Assembly: GCF_033170155.1 (NCBI RefSeq)
Contig: NZ_CP137079.1
Location: 2,976,001 to 3,040,000, forward strand
DNA from: Raineyella sp. W15-4
GTDB taxonomy: Bacteria; Actinomycetota; Actinomycetes; Propionibacteriales; Propionibacteriaceae
Direction: 5' to 3'
DNA length: 64,000 bases
The stretch's first letter is position 1; each line of letters begins with the position of its first letter. Made by a program: the position numbers and the translations under genes. The notes under the pieces were generated by a model. It was not told where the DNA came from and searched no databases. It worked only from the letters and a program-made list of their open reading frames with translations. Positions 1 to 7,841 of this stretch are shown piece by piece.

Positions 1-844
1 GGGTCTTGATCTCCTTGAGCACCTTCTTCAGGCGCTCCTCGAAGTCACCGCGGTAGCGGGAACCGGCGACCAGGGAGCCCAGGTCGAGGGTGTAGATCTG
101 CTTGTCCCGCAGGGTCTCCGGGACGTCACCGCGGACCACGGCCTGGGCCAAGCCCTCGACCACCGCGGTCTTGCCGACGCCGGGCTCACCGATCAGCACC
201 GGATTGTTCTTGGTCCGGCGAGAGAGCACGGTCATCACCCGCTCCATCTCGGTGTCGCGCCCGATCACCGGGTCCAGCTTGCCCTCACGGGCCAGCTGGG
301 TGAGGTTGCGGCCGAACTTGTCGAGCTCCGCCGAGGACGCGGGGGTCGCGGCCCCCACCCCGGCGGTCTGCGGCTCGCCGGCCTCCGCGCCGCCGACCTC
401 GCGGCCCTGGTAGCCGGAGAGCAGCTGGAGCACCGTCGACCGGACCCGGTTGAGATCGGCGCCGAGCTTCACCAGCACCTGGGCGGCGACGCCCTCCCCC
501 TCACGGATCAGGCCGAGCAGGATGTGCTCGGTGCCGATGTAGGAATGGTTGAGCTGGAGCGCCTCCCTCAGGGACAACTCCAGGACCTTCTTGGCACGCG
601 GGGTGAAGGGGATGTGCCCCTTCGGCGCCTGTTGCCCCTCACCGATGATCTCGACGACCTTCTCGCGCACCGCCTCCAGGGAGATGCCGAGCTGTTCCAG
701 GGCCTTGGCGGCGACGCCCTCACCCTCGTGGATCAGGCCCAACAGCAGGTGCTCGGTGCCGATGTAGTTGTGGTTCAGGGCGCGTGCTTCGTCTTGGGCG
801 AGCACGACCACTCGTCGGGCTCGATCGGTGAAGCGCTCGAACAT
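1..844 (-). CDS. clpC: ClpC AAA+ protease ATPase, N-terminal part
   Basis: ClpC is the cytoplasmic AAA+ unfoldase that feeds proteins to ClpP. The 281 visible residues start [13 protein letters not shown] and contain two Clp-N repeats (about residues 5-145, each with a YIGTEH(L/I)LLGLI core), an Ala/Gly-rich linker, and the start of the first ATPase module with Walker A GEPGVGKT near residue 218. The frame runs off the left edge, so Walker B, the second ATPase module and the ClpP-docking loop are not seen. A GGAGGAG ribosome site sits 5 bases before the ATG. The gene lies directly downstream of lsr2 on the same strand, but a hairpin and about 250 bases separate them, so it probably has its own promoter. 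ClpC is favoured over ClpB by the N-domain start and the actinobacterial neighbourhood. Confidence 0.95.
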   Translation of the reverse strand, partial: MFERFTDRARRVVVLAQDEARALNHNYIGTEHLLLGLIHEGEGVAAKALEQLGISLEAVREKVVEIIGEGQQAPKGHIPFTPRAKKVLELSLREALQLNHSYIGTEHILLGLIREGEGVAAQVLVKLGADLNRVRSTVLQLLSGYQGREVGGAEAGEPQTAGVGAATPASSAELDKFGRNLTQLAREGKLDPVIGRDTEMERVMTVLSRRTKNNPVLIGEPGVGKTAVVEGLAQAVVRGDVPETLRDKQIYTLDLGSLVAGSRYRGDFEERLKKVLKEIKT

Positions 845-1020
845 AGAATCTCCTCCGTCTGCGGCCGGCCTGGTGGCCGGAACGCCGTACGCCGGCCCGG
901 GGGCCGGAGTGCGTCAAGTCTAGTAACTCGCCGACGGCCCACAATGTTCCCGGTCGGACCGCCTGTTCGCCTCCAGCGCAATCCGTTCCGGCGTCGGAGC
1001 GGTCGGGGCGGTACCCGGGA

Positions 1021-1056
1021 GCCCGTCCCGACGCCGGGACGACCGACGGGACGGGC
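1021..1056 (-). terminator. Hairpin terminator candidate after lsr2
   Basis: Two 10-base arms (1021-1030 and 1047-1056) are exact inverted repeats and almost entirely G+C. The hairpin begins about 40 bases past the lsr2 stop in its direction of transcription. There is no T-run, as is common in high-GC actinobacteria. An alternative inner pairing around 1024-1041 is also possible. Confidence 0.5.
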
Positions 1057-1094
1057 AGGCCCGGCGAATCACCGCGCGACCGTGCGGGAAGCGA

Positions 1095-1436
1095 TCAGGA
1101 ATGTGCTTCCTCGTACGCGGCCCGAACATTCGCGGGAACCCGCCCACGCGCCGAAACCTCGATTCCTTGTTCCCTGGCCCATTCCCGGATCTCGGTGGCC
1201 GTCGGCCCCTCCGATTCCTTCGGGGCGGGTACGGCGCCGGTCCGCCGGACCGCGCGGCGACCGCTGATGCGGCGGGCGTGGGTAATCCACGGGGCTACCG
1301 CTTCCTGCAGCTCGGTGTAGTGCTCGGCATTGAGGTCGATCTCGTAGGACACGCCTTCGAACGTGAAGGACACCTCATGCTCCGCGGGAGACTTGTCAAC
1401 ATCGTCCTCGAGGACGATCTGGGTGCGACGGGCCAT
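1095..1436 (-). CDS. lsr2: Lsr2 nucleoid-associated H-NS-like protein
   Basis: Lsr2 coats AT-rich DNA and silences horizontally acquired genes in actinobacteria. The 113-residue product starts MARRTQIVLEDDVD, the typical N-terminal dimerisation strand region, continues with a YEIDLN...H motif, and ends with a small DNA-binding domain around EWAREQGIEVSARGRVP, whose RGR is the AT-hook-like minor-groove contact. The frame is open upstream to 1583, but the start at 1436 gives the family N-terminus and follows an AAAGG ribosome site. It is transcribed divergently from the methyltransferase gene. A palindrome and a TATTAT-type -10 lie in the shared upstream region, so it may be autoregulated or controlled together with that gene (inference). 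Confidence 0.95.
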   Translation of the reverse strand: MARRTQIVLEDDVDKSPAEHEVSFTFEGVSYEIDLNAEHYTELQEAVAPWITHARRISGRRAVRRTGAVPAPKESEGPTATEIREWAREQGIEVSARGRVPANVRAAYEEAHS

Positions 1437-1546
1437 CGTGTGCCTTTCTGTGGTGCCCGGGGACGGGCATCGTCGTGGGGGGATCATCGGTGAACGCGGT
1501 ACGCGGACGGGAGTCGGACCGCGGAAGCGTTCCACCGCGACACCAC

Positions 1547-1553
1547 GATAATA
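1547..1553. promoter_or_regulatory. Overlapping divergent -10 elements, lsr2 / methyltransferase
   Basis: The bases GATAAT (1547-1552, plus strand) and TATTAT (1548-1553, minus strand) both resemble sigma-A -10 hexamers and share the same ATAATA core. They stand out as an AT-rich island in very GC-rich DNA and lie between divergent start codons at 1436 and 1644. No convincing -35 was found for either direction. Use of these elements as promoters is inference. Confidence 0.45.
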
Positions 1554-1571
1554 CTTCCAACAATGGATGTG

Positions 1572-1591
1572 CGGAATAGACACCTATTCCG
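1572..1591. promoter_or_regulatory. 20-bp palindrome, candidate operator
   Basis: CGGAATAG and CTATTCCG form a perfect 8-base inverted repeat around a 4-base ACAC spacer. The palindrome sits 19 bases upstream of the TATTAT element on the lsr2 side, where a dimeric regulator would block the -35 region, and inside the leader of the methyltransferase gene. No known regulator was matched to it. Confidence 0.45.
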
Positions 1592-1599
1592 GAATCAGG

Positions 1600-1624
1600 A
1601 TCCCGACCGGAGGGTCGGGATTTC
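1600..1624 (+). terminator. Leader hairpin followed by T-rich tract
   Basis: ATCCCGACC and GGTCGGGAT (1600-1608 and 1613-1621) pair perfectly around a GGAG loop and are followed by TTCTC. The hairpin lies about 20 bases before the ATG at 1644, in the 5' leader of the methyltransferase mRNA. No plus-strand gene precedes it, so it would work as an attenuator or mRNA structure rather than as a gene-end terminator. The T-tract is short, so efficiency is uncertain. Confidence 0.35.
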
Positions 1625-1643
1625 TCGGACCTGTGAGGTGGCT

Positions 1644-2696
1644 ATGGATTGGCGGGACGAATGGTGGGTCGCCTCGACCGGGCCCGACGGATTCTGGTGG
1701 CACGAGGTGCCGGCCCGGCATTTCCGGACCTCGGCCGGTGAACGGGGCGATCCGGCGGCCGCCGGGGAAATGGTCCGGATCATCCTGGCGACGATCGTCC
1801 TGGCGACGGTCGGGAAGTCACCCGGTCCGCAGTCGGCGCCGATCATCGGCCTGGTCGATCTCGGTGCCGGCGACGGTGCCCTGCTGCGGGCGGTGGCGGC
1901 GGCGCGTCCGGACTGGGCGCTGCTCGGCATCGACGTACGGCCCGGTCCGGCGGACCTGCCGCCCGGGTGCGACTGGTGCCGCGCCGCCTGGGACGTACGT
2001 TCCGGCTACTGGACCGGGCCGGACGGCCGGCCCGGTCCGGCTCCGTGGAGCGACCTGGCGACCCGGGGTGCGTTGCTGGTGGTGGCGCACGAATGGCTCG
2101 ACGAGCTGCCCTGCCGGGTCGCGCGGCGGACGCCCGACGGCTGGGAGCTGCTCGGGCCGGACGGCCCGACCGGGCGGTCCCCGGCCGCCGATGAGCTGGC
2201 CTGGTTGGCCGCCTGGGCGGGCTCCGCCCGGGTGGCGGAGATCGGGCTGACCCGCGACCGGGCCTGGGCCTCCGTCGCCGACAGCCTGCCATGGGGCGGG
2301 GTGCTGGTCGCCGTCGACTACGGCCACCGACGCGAGGACCGGCCGACGGCCGGCGGTCTGCTGGGCTATCGCAACGGGCACCGGGTCCCGCCGGTCGCCG
2401 ACGGCCGGACCAACCTCAGCGCCCCGGTGGCGGTCGACGCGCTGGCGGCGGCCGTCGAGTCACGGCCCGGGGTGCGGCGACGCGAGATCAGCCGGCAGCG
2501 GAATCTGGTCACCCGGTCGGCCCCGGTGTCCCGCCCGTCCCCGGCACCCCAGCCGGACCCGGCCGCACCGCGGGCCACCCTCGCCGCGCTGGTCGCCGCC
2601 AACCGGCGCCGGCTGCTCGCCGACCCGGACCGCTGGGGGGCGAACTGGTGGCTGGTGCACACTGTCGATGCCCGGCTCCCGGCAGCCGGGTCCTAG
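1644..2696 (+). CDS. MidA/NDUFAF7-family SAM-dependent methyltransferase
   Basis: The 350-residue protein has the features of the Methyltransf_28 (MidA/NDUFAF7) family: a SAM-binding loop VDLGAGDGALLRAV, a HEWLDELPCR segment equivalent to the family's NE-F-DALP motif, and a later DYGHRRE...TNLSAPVAVDAL block equivalent to DYGH...DITAHVDF. In mitochondria NDUFAF7 dimethylates an arginine in the 49-kDa (NuoD) subunit of complex I. The next gene, 10 bases downstream, encodes a NuoD-like protein that keeps that arginine, so it is the likely substrate (inference). The start at 1644 follows GAGGTG; an upstream in-frame ATG at 1563 would run through the promoter and palindrome region and is less likely. 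Confidence 0.85.
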   Translation: MDWRDEWWVASTGPDGFWWHEVPARHFRTSAGERGDPAAAGEMVRIILATIVLATVGKSPGPQSAPIIGLVDLGAGDGALLRAVAAARPDWALLGIDVRPGPADLPPGCDWCRAAWDVRSGYWTGPDGRPGPAPWSDLATRGALLVVAHEWLDELPCRVARRTPDGWELLGPDGPTGRSPAADELAWLAAWAGSARVAEIGLTRDRAWASVADSLPWGGVLVAVDYGHRREDRPTAGGLLGYRNGHRVPPVADGRTNLSAPVAVDALAAAVESRPGVRRREISRQRNLVTRSAPVSRPSPAPQPDPAAPRATLAALVAANRRRLLADPDRWGANWWLVHTVDARLPAAGS

Positions 2697-2706
2697 GCTG
2701 TGGGGC

Positions 2707-3861
2707 ATGTCGTCACTGCGCGTCCTGGTCGGATCGGCTGCGCCCGGGGCACTGCCGGGCGGACAGGTCCCCGACGGCACCCTGCTGCTCGACCTCGGCC
2801 CGGACCATCCCAGCCGGGCCGGGCTGCTGGAGCTGGAGCTGTGGACCGACCCGGCCGGCGAGCGGATCGACCGGGCGGACGTCCAGGTGGGGGCGATGCA
2901 CCGCGGGGTCGAGAAGCTGTTCGAGGTCCGCGACTACCGCCAGATCCTGATGCTGGCCGACCGGCACGACTGGCAGGCACCGTTCGCCGGGGAGCTCACC
3001 GTCGCGCTGGCCTGCGAGGAGCTGCTGGGGATGACGGTGCCGCCACGGGCGGTGTGGCTGCGTACGCTGCTCGCCGAGCACACCCGGATCGCCTCGCACC
3101 TGGGTTTCCTCGGCTACCTCACCCACCGCACCGATCCGGCCGATCGGCGGCTGGCCGGGCTGCGCGAGGACCTGCGAGAGCAGCTGCGTACGCTCACCGG
3201 CAACCGGGTGCACCCGATGGTCACCCGGATCGGTGGGCTCGCCGCGGACGCCGACGAGGCCTGGCTCGACGCGGAGCTCGCCGTCGTCGATCGGGCCCGG
3301 CAGCTGGCCACCGAGCTGCGGGCCCTGCTCGACGCGGACTGGGCACACGCCGCCGGGGTCGCCCCGCTCGGCGCCGAGCTGGCCCGGGCGTACGGAGTGA
3401 CCGGGCCGGCCTGTCGCGCGGCCGGGGAGGACCTCGATCTGCGGCGCCAACGGCCCTACCTCGGCTACGCCGAGCTCGACGTGCCGGCGGCTCCGGCGGC
3501 CGGGGCCGGGGATGCCCAGGCCCGGTTCCGGCTGCTGGCCGCCGAGGTGGGCACCGGCGCCGCCCTGGTGGCGGCCTGCGCCGAGCGGCTGCGTACACTC
3601 GACGGTCCGGTCGCCCAGGCCCTGCCGAAGATCATCAAGCTGCCCGACGACGAAGGCTACCTGGCGACCGAGGCCCCACTGGGACAGGCCGGGGCGCACC
3701 TGGTCTCCCGCGGGGACAGGACGCCATGGCGGCTCCATCTGCGCACCCCGTCCTTCGCCACCGTGTCGGCGCTGCCGGCGGTGCTGCCCGGGGTCCGGGT
3801 GGCCGATCTGGAGCTGGCGCTGGCCTCGCTGGGCTACGTGGTCGGGGACATCGACCGGTGA
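2707..3861 (+). CDS. Stand-alone NuoD-like (complex I 49-kDa) protein, degenerate
   Basis: The 384-residue protein aligns by eye with the complex I 49-kDa subunit along its length: GPDHPSRAG near residue 31, GAMHRGVEKL at 62-71, EGYLATEAPLGQAGAHLVSRG late, and a C-terminal GYVVGDIDR matching the family's GEVDR end. Arg66 in the MHRG motif matches the arginine methylated by NDUFAF7. The two quinone-headgroup ligands of bovine NDUFS2, His59 and Tyr108, align with Ala38 and Trp89, so quinone chemistry looks lost. No other nuo gene is present in the window. It follows the MidA-type methyltransferase after 10 bases and probably shares its mRNA. Its role is unknown; a scaffold or a non-respiratory complex is possible. 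Confidence 0.8.
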   Translation: MSSLRVLVGSAAPGALPGGQVPDGTLLLDLGPDHPSRAGLLELELWTDPAGERIDRADVQVGAMHRGVEKLFEVRDYRQILMLADRHDWQAPFAGELTVALACEELLGMTVPPRAVWLRTLLAEHTRIASHLGFLGYLTHRTDPADRRLAGLREDLREQLRTLTGNRVHPMVTRIGGLAADADEAWLDAELAVVDRARQLATELRALLDADWAHAAGVAPLGAELARAYGVTGPACRAAGEDLDLRRQRPYLGYAELDVPAAPAAGAGDAQARFRLLAAEVGTGAALVAACAERLRTLDGPVAQALPKIIKLPDDEGYLATEAPLGQAGAHLVSRGDRTPWRLHLRTPSFATVSALPAVLPGVRVADLELALASLGYVVGDIDR

Positions 3862-3863
3862 CG

Positions 3864-5222
3864 TCAGCCGACCGGCAGGTCACCGCCGCCGGTGGCCGCG
3901 GCCACCGCCGCCACCCGGGCCCGTAGCCCGGTCGAGTCCCGCCGGGCCTCGGTCGCACTGCGGCGCGGCACCAGCTCCCGCAACCGGTCCATCGCCTGGC
4001 GGGAATCGCCCACCTGCTGCTCGATCCGCGGCACCAGGGTGCCGATCGACTCCGGGAGGGTCCGACCGGCGGCCATCGCCCGCCAGGCATCCATCAGGTC
4101 GACGGGGATCTGCAGCAGTCCGGCGGCCTCCTCCACCTGCTGGCGGGCGTGCGCACGGGCGCGGGAATGCTCCGCCAGCCGCGTCTCCATCTCGTCGATC
4201 CGCTCCACCAGCGCCTGGCACAGGCTGCGAATGGCCGGCAGGGCCCGGTCGGTGCCGGGACCGCCGTCGATCAGCTCGACCAGGAAGCGACCGACCATCT
4301 GGGTGAACATCCGGGCCAGGGCGATCTGCATCCGGCTGTCCAGGGCGCCGGCACGGGCGGTGTGCAGATCCTGGATCAGCGCGGTCAGCACGCCGCCGAC
4401 CTCCTCACCCATCGCGGCCCACAGGTGCAACGGCATCATCAGCGGCACCCAGACGGCGTCGAGGTCGGTGACCGCGGCGATCTGCTGGGCGGTCTCCATC
4501 GAGTCCCGGATGGCCTGGTCGAGATGGTCGACGGTGTCGGCCATCCGCTCCGCCGAGTCGGACAGCGCGTCCAGGTCCGCCATCCAGGCGCCGAGTTCGT
4601 CGAACACCAGCCGGATCTCGTCGAGCATGGCACGCAGGTCGCCCCGGGCGTCCGGCCGGGCAGGGATCCCGCCGATGGCCTCGTCCAGGGCGGTGACCTC
4701 GGCGGGCACCAGGATCCACTGGAGGTCCTGGTAGCTGCCCAGGCCCTGCTGTCGGAGCAGGTCCTCCAGCAACGCGGCGCCCTGGGTCGCCGCCTCCACC
4801 CGGCTCGCCCCGGCGGCACGCAGGGCCTGCTCCCGTTCCCCGACCGGCTGGTAGACGGCATCGACCTGGCGCAGCAGATCGGGGCGGCACGGCCGGGAAC
4901 GCACCGACAGGTAGCCACCGGTCCGCAGCGGGGTGATGGCGGCGAACACGTCGTACCGGCTGCCGTCGGCCGCGAGGTTGTGGACGTAGGCCGCGAACGG
5001 CCGGCCGGCCTGCAGGGTGGCCCACATCACTCGGAAGGCGGCACCCGGCATCTGCGGGTGGCGGATGATGTTGTGCGGCGCCCCGATCAACGTGTCCCAG
5101 GGGTAGTGGGACAGGCGTACGAAGGTCGTGTTCGCCTCGGCGATCACGCCGCGGTCATCCGTGGTGGAGAAGAACATCTCCTCCGCGGTGAATGACCGTT
5201 CCTCTCCCGTCGGCTGCACCAT
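3864..5222 (-). CDS. PAS-domain protein with long helical C-terminus
   Basis: The 452-residue protein begins with a PAS domain of the aerotaxis-receptor type (about residues 15-115; motifs PHNIIRHPQMPGAAFRVMW and a later LAADGSRYDVFAAITPL). The rest is mainly alpha-helical with many Glu/Ala/Leu heptad-like stretches. I see no membrane segment, no HAMP, no chemoreceptor signalling hairpin, no kinase, no GGDEF and no DNA-binding motif, so its output is unknown. The start at 5222 has a GGGAG site upstream; the longer open frame to 5399 would cross the neighbouring terminator. It converges on the NuoD-like gene with only two bases between stops. A redox or oxygen sensor is suggested by the PAS subtype only. 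Confidence 0.7.
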   Translation of the reverse strand: MVQPTGEERSFTAEEMFFSTTDDRGVIAEANTTFVRLSHYPWDTLIGAPHNIIRHPQMPGAAFRVMWATLQAGRPFAAYVHNLAADGSRYDVFAAITPLRTGGYLSVRSRPCRPDLLRQVDAVYQPVGEREQALRAAGASRVEAATQGAALLEDLLRQQGLGSYQDLQWILVPAEVTALDEAIGGIPARPDARGDLRAMLDEIRLVFDELGAWMADLDALSDSAERMADTVDHLDQAIRDSMETAQQIAAVTDLDAVWVPLMMPLHLWAAMGEEVGGVLTALIQDLHTARAGALDSRMQIALARMFTQMVGRFLVELIDGGPGTDRALPAIRSLCQALVERIDEMETRLAEHSRARAHARQQVEEAAGLLQIPVDLMDAWRAMAAGRTLPESIGTLVPRIEQQVGDSRQAMDRLRELVPRRSATEARRDSTGLRARVAAVAAATGGGDLPVG

Positions 5223-5369
5223 CTGTGAATCTCCCGTGTCCTGGATCCCCCCGAAACAGCCACACGGTACCGAAGCTACCTGAGCTCCGCAGCAGGTGAC
5301 CAGATCCGGTCCGAACGTTCCGCAGACGGCAACGACAGTCCCCGGGAACAACATGCCGGAGACGACGAA

Positions 5370-5400
5370 GGTGGGGCCTGCACCAAGTGCAGACCCCACC
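5370..5400 (-). terminator. Hairpin terminator for the membrane coiled-coil gene
   Basis: Arms 5370-5383 and 5387-5400 pair along 14 positions with one mismatch that becomes a U-G wobble in minus-strand RNA, around a 3-base loop. It lies about 33 bases past the stop at 5433, which fits termination of that gene. Confidence 0.65.
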
Positions 5401-5432
5401 GTGGGTGGTGCCGGGCTCCGGCGAGGAGCGGA

Positions 5433-6131
5433 TCAGGCGTGCTTGCGCTGCTCCTGCTCGGGGGTCGGGTAGACGAGCGCCTTCATGTCGACGACCGTCG
5501 GGTGGTCGCCGTCGGACCACAGTTCCTCGGCCGTCGGCAGTGCGGCCCAGTCGGCGGTGGCCTCCTTGAACGCACCGCGGCGCGGCATGGCGAAGACCTC
5601 CGCCTCGTCGCCGACGAGCTTGCGCAGCTCCTGCTGGGCCTTGACCAACTCGTTGCGCAGGGTGAGCAGCTCGACGTCGCGTTCGGCGATGTCCTGGACC
5701 AGCTCGCCCTTGACCTTGCGCAGGCTGGCAATCTCCGCGCGCAACGTACGGATCTCGGTGGTCAGGTCGTCGACCCGGCTGGCGATCGCGTTGTTGCGCG
5801 CCTCCAGGGAGTTCACCACGGAGATGTTCGACCGGCGCTCGCGGGTCAGCTCGAGACCCTGGGCGCGGGCGGTCTCGAGATCCCGGCGGGCGGTCTCGCG
5901 CCGATCGACGGTGGCCTCACGCCAGGCGAGGACCACGCTGGTGACGGCGGTCGCGATGGCGAGCGCCACGCCACCGCGGACCACCCAGATGCCGCCGATG
6001 GCCAGGGCGGCCGCGATGACCGCACCCGCCACCAGAACGCCGACGGTCACCTTACGTGCGGGGGAAGAAACGGCACGACGGCCGGAAGCTGCACTACTCA
6101 CGAAGACGAGACTAGTCGGCCGTGCCAGCAC
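5433..6131 (-). CDS. Membrane-anchored coiled-coil protein of unknown function
   Basis: The 232-residue product has two hydrophobic helices near the N-terminus (about residues 27-67, split by a short Gly/Val/Arg-containing turn), followed by a continuous coiled coil of roughly 110 residues (about 70-180) rich in Glu, Arg, Leu and Asn, then an acidic/aromatic tail ending in PTPEQEQRKHA. It would be anchored in the inner membrane with the coiled coil on one side, topology undetermined. The GTG start at 6131 is supported by an AGGGGAGA site; starting later would lose it. I do not recognise the family. It could be a cell-envelope or division-associated scaffold, but nothing in the sequence proves this. 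Confidence 0.65.
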   Translation of the reverse strand: MLARPTSLVFVSSAASGRRAVSSPARKVTVGVLVAGAVIAAALAIGGIWVVRGGVALAIATAVTSVVLAWREATVDRRETARRDLETARAQGLELTRERRSNISVVNSLEARNNAIASRVDDLTTEIRTLRAEIASLRKVKGELVQDIAERDVELLTLRNELVKAQQELRKLVGDEAEVFAMPRRGAFKEATADWAALPTAEELWSDGDHPTVVDMKALVYPTPEQEQRKHA

Positions 6132-6142
6132 TGGTCTCCCCT

Positions 6143-6176
6143 GACACGCGTGTCCCTCAGCGTTATCACACTGTGA
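6143..6176. promoter_or_regulatory. Two adjacent palindromes upstream of the coiled-coil gene
   Basis: GACACGCGTGTC (6143-6154) is a perfect 12-base palindrome, and TCACACTGTGA (6166-6176) is an odd-length palindrome around a central C. Both lie within 45 bases of the GTG at 6131, in the gap between two minus-strand genes, where a promoter and operators would be expected. No regulator was matched. Confidence 0.35.
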
Positions 6177-6239
6177 GGCGCCGGAGCCGGACCGTGCGGC
6201 GGCACGGCGCGGCTCCGCCGTGCCGACCGGTGGTCCTGG

Positions 6240-6803
6240 TCAGGCCTTCCGGTCGTCGCGCCGGCCGGGCCGCTCTCCGCCCCGGCCGTCCAGGTGGTCC
6301 TTGTCCTGCGGGACCCGGCAGGCCATCTCCAGGGCGTACCCGGCGGCGGACAGTCCGGCACTGGCCAGCGCCGCAAGTCCGGAGTTCACCACCCGGCCCA
6401 GCCCCGCGGCGATCTCCAGCCGGGGCAGGAAGGAGGCGCCGAAGACCAGGTACCCGCCGAACAGCGCGGCGCCCAGCAGCGCCGCCGACTTGCCCAGCAC
6501 CAGGGAGTAGAGGCCGCGCTCGGGGTTCACCGGCAGTCGGCGGACGTGGACCGTACGCCACATCCGCCAGGCGAGCACCGCGAGGGCGACCGCCGCGACG
6601 GCCAGCATCGCGGCGGTCGTCCAGGGCACGTGCATGGGCGTCCGCCCCAGGTTCTCCACCACCGGCCCGAGCAGCCACCCGATCACCCCGCCGAGGAGGA
6701 CGGCGACCAGCAACGCCCGTGGCGGAGTGGGCAGGATGCTCGGTTCGACCGGCTCCTCGTCCGGTTCGTCCGGCCGGTCCTCGGGCGGCAGCTCTCGGCT
6801 CAT
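6240..6803 (-). CDS. DUF3180-family membrane protein
   Basis: The 187-residue protein has an acidic, Pro/Glu-rich N-terminal tail (residues 1-27), then four predicted transmembrane helices in two pairs (about 30-50, 62-80, 103-125, 140-160) and a basic C-terminal tail. This matches the small DUF3180 membrane family that sits beside folK in actinobacteria. Its ATG overlaps the folK stop as ATGA, so translation is probably coupled to folK. The function is unknown; the position suggests only co-expression with folate genes. Confidence 0.75.
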   Translation of the reverse strand: MSRELPPEDRPDEPDEEPVEPSILPTPPRALLVAVLLGGVIGWLLGPVVENLGRTPMHVPWTTAAMLAVAAVALAVLAWRMWRTVHVRRLPVNPERGLYSLVLGKSAALLGAALFGGYLVFGASFLPRLEIAAGLGRVVNSGLAALASAGLSAAGYALEMACRVPQDKDHLDGRGGERPGRRDDRKA

Positions 6804-7348
6804 CCGACGATGCTCTCCGCCACCCGGCGGACACCGTCGGTCCCCAGGTCGGTGAGCAGCGCACTGATCGGGCCACGGCCGGGGATGCTGGCGTCGGGCT
6901 CGACGTCGGCCCACGGCGCAAGGACGAACGCCCGCTCGTGGGCGCGCGGGTGCGGCAGGGTGAGCTGCGGCTCGTCGATGATCTTGTCGCCGTAGACGAT
7001 GATGTCGACGTCGAGTGTCCGCGGTCCCCATCGCACCTCGCGGGTGCGGCCGGCCGCCTCCTCGATCGCGCCGATCCGGGCCAGCATCGCCTCCACCGAC
7101 TGGGTCGTCTCGGCGACGACGACGATGTTGAGGAAGTCCGGGTTGTCGGCCGGTCCGCCGACGGCGGCGGTCTCGTACACCGGTGAGACCGCGACGACCG
7201 TCAGCTCCGGGGTGGCCCCCAGCCGGGTGACCGCCTGCTCCAGGTGGTCGAGGCGGTCGCCGAGGTTGGAACCGACGGAGAACACCACCTTGCGCAGCGC
7301 GCGCAAGGAGAGCGTGTCGGCGTTGATCCCGAAGGGAAGGGTGGACAT
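6800..7348 (-). CDS. folK: HPPK, 6-hydroxymethyl-dihydropterin pyrophosphokinase
   Basis: FolK transfers pyrophosphate from ATP to 6-hydroxymethyl-7,8-dihydropterin, the step before dihydropteroate synthase. The 182-residue product shows the pterin-binding GSNLGDR near the N-terminus and the GPRTLDVDIIVYGD signature with its metal-binding aspartates, followed by LPHPRAHERAFVLAPW. The start at 7348 follows an AGAGGAA site; an in-frame ATG at 7366 has no such site. It is last but one in the folE-folP-folB-folK run and overlaps the next gene by four bases. Confidence 0.95.
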   Translation of the reverse strand: MSTLPFGINADTLSLRALRKVVFSVGSNLGDRLDHLEQAVTRLGATPELTVVAVSPVYETAAVGGPADNPDFLNIVVVAETTQSVEAMLARIGAIEEAAGRTREVRWGPRTLDVDIIVYGDKIIDEPQLTLPHPRAHERAFVLAPWADVEPDASIPGRGPISALLTDLGTDGVRRVAESIVG

Positions 7349-7463
7349 GTCCGTTCCTCTCGTCATAAAGGGTGGCGCCTCGGCAGGGCCGGCGCGTCGT
7401 CGGGCCGGGACGCATCGGTGCCGGCCTGCGTGACGTGCCGCCCGGTCGGGCGGCGGGCCGCGC

Positions 7464-7841
7464 TCAGCGGGCCCGGGTGATCGTCACGCTCGTGTCCCCG
7501 AAGGGCACCGTGATCGGCGCCTCCGGCTTGTGGACGGTCACCTCCACCGCACGTACGGCCGGATGGCCCAGGCACGTCCGGGCGATCCGCTCGGCGAGCG
7601 CCTCGATCAGGTCCAGCGGCTCGCCGACGATGTCGTCCCGGATCTGCCGGGCCACCGTCCCGTAGTCCACGGTGGCGGTCAGATCGTCGGAGAGTCCAGC
7701 CACCGACAGATCCAGCCCTAACGTTACATCGACCACGAAAGGCTGCCCGGCGCGCTTCTCCTCGGGGAACACCCCGTGGTGGCCGATCGCCCGGATCCCG
7801 GTCACGGTGATCCGGTCCAGCCCGGGCGGGAACAGGGCCAT
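7464..7841 (-). CDS. folB: Dihydroneopterin aldolase
   Basis: FolB converts 7,8-dihydroneopterin to 6-hydroxymethyl-dihydropterin and glycolaldehyde. The 125-residue protein is of normal family length and shows ITVTGIRAIGHHGVFPEEK, with the conserved Gly-His-His-Gly and glutamate region, a TVDYGTVA motif, LIEALAERIA, and the VHKPEAP segment with the catalytic lysine region. Its ATG overlaps the folP stop by one base (TGATG), which argues for translational coupling. About 115 bases separate it from folK. Confidence 0.95.
   Translation of the reverse strand: MALFPPGLDRITVTGIRAIGHHGVFPEEKRAGQPFVVDVTLGLDLSVAGLSDDLTATVDYGTVARQIRDDIVGEPLDLIEALAERIARTCLGHPAVRAVEVTVHKPEAPITVPFGDTSVTITRAR

Noticed and set aside
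3864-5222. Chemoreceptor call for the PAS protein
   Set aside because: The aerotaxis-type PAS domain is there, but the highly conserved chemoreceptor signalling hairpin and HAMP are missing and no che genes are in the window.
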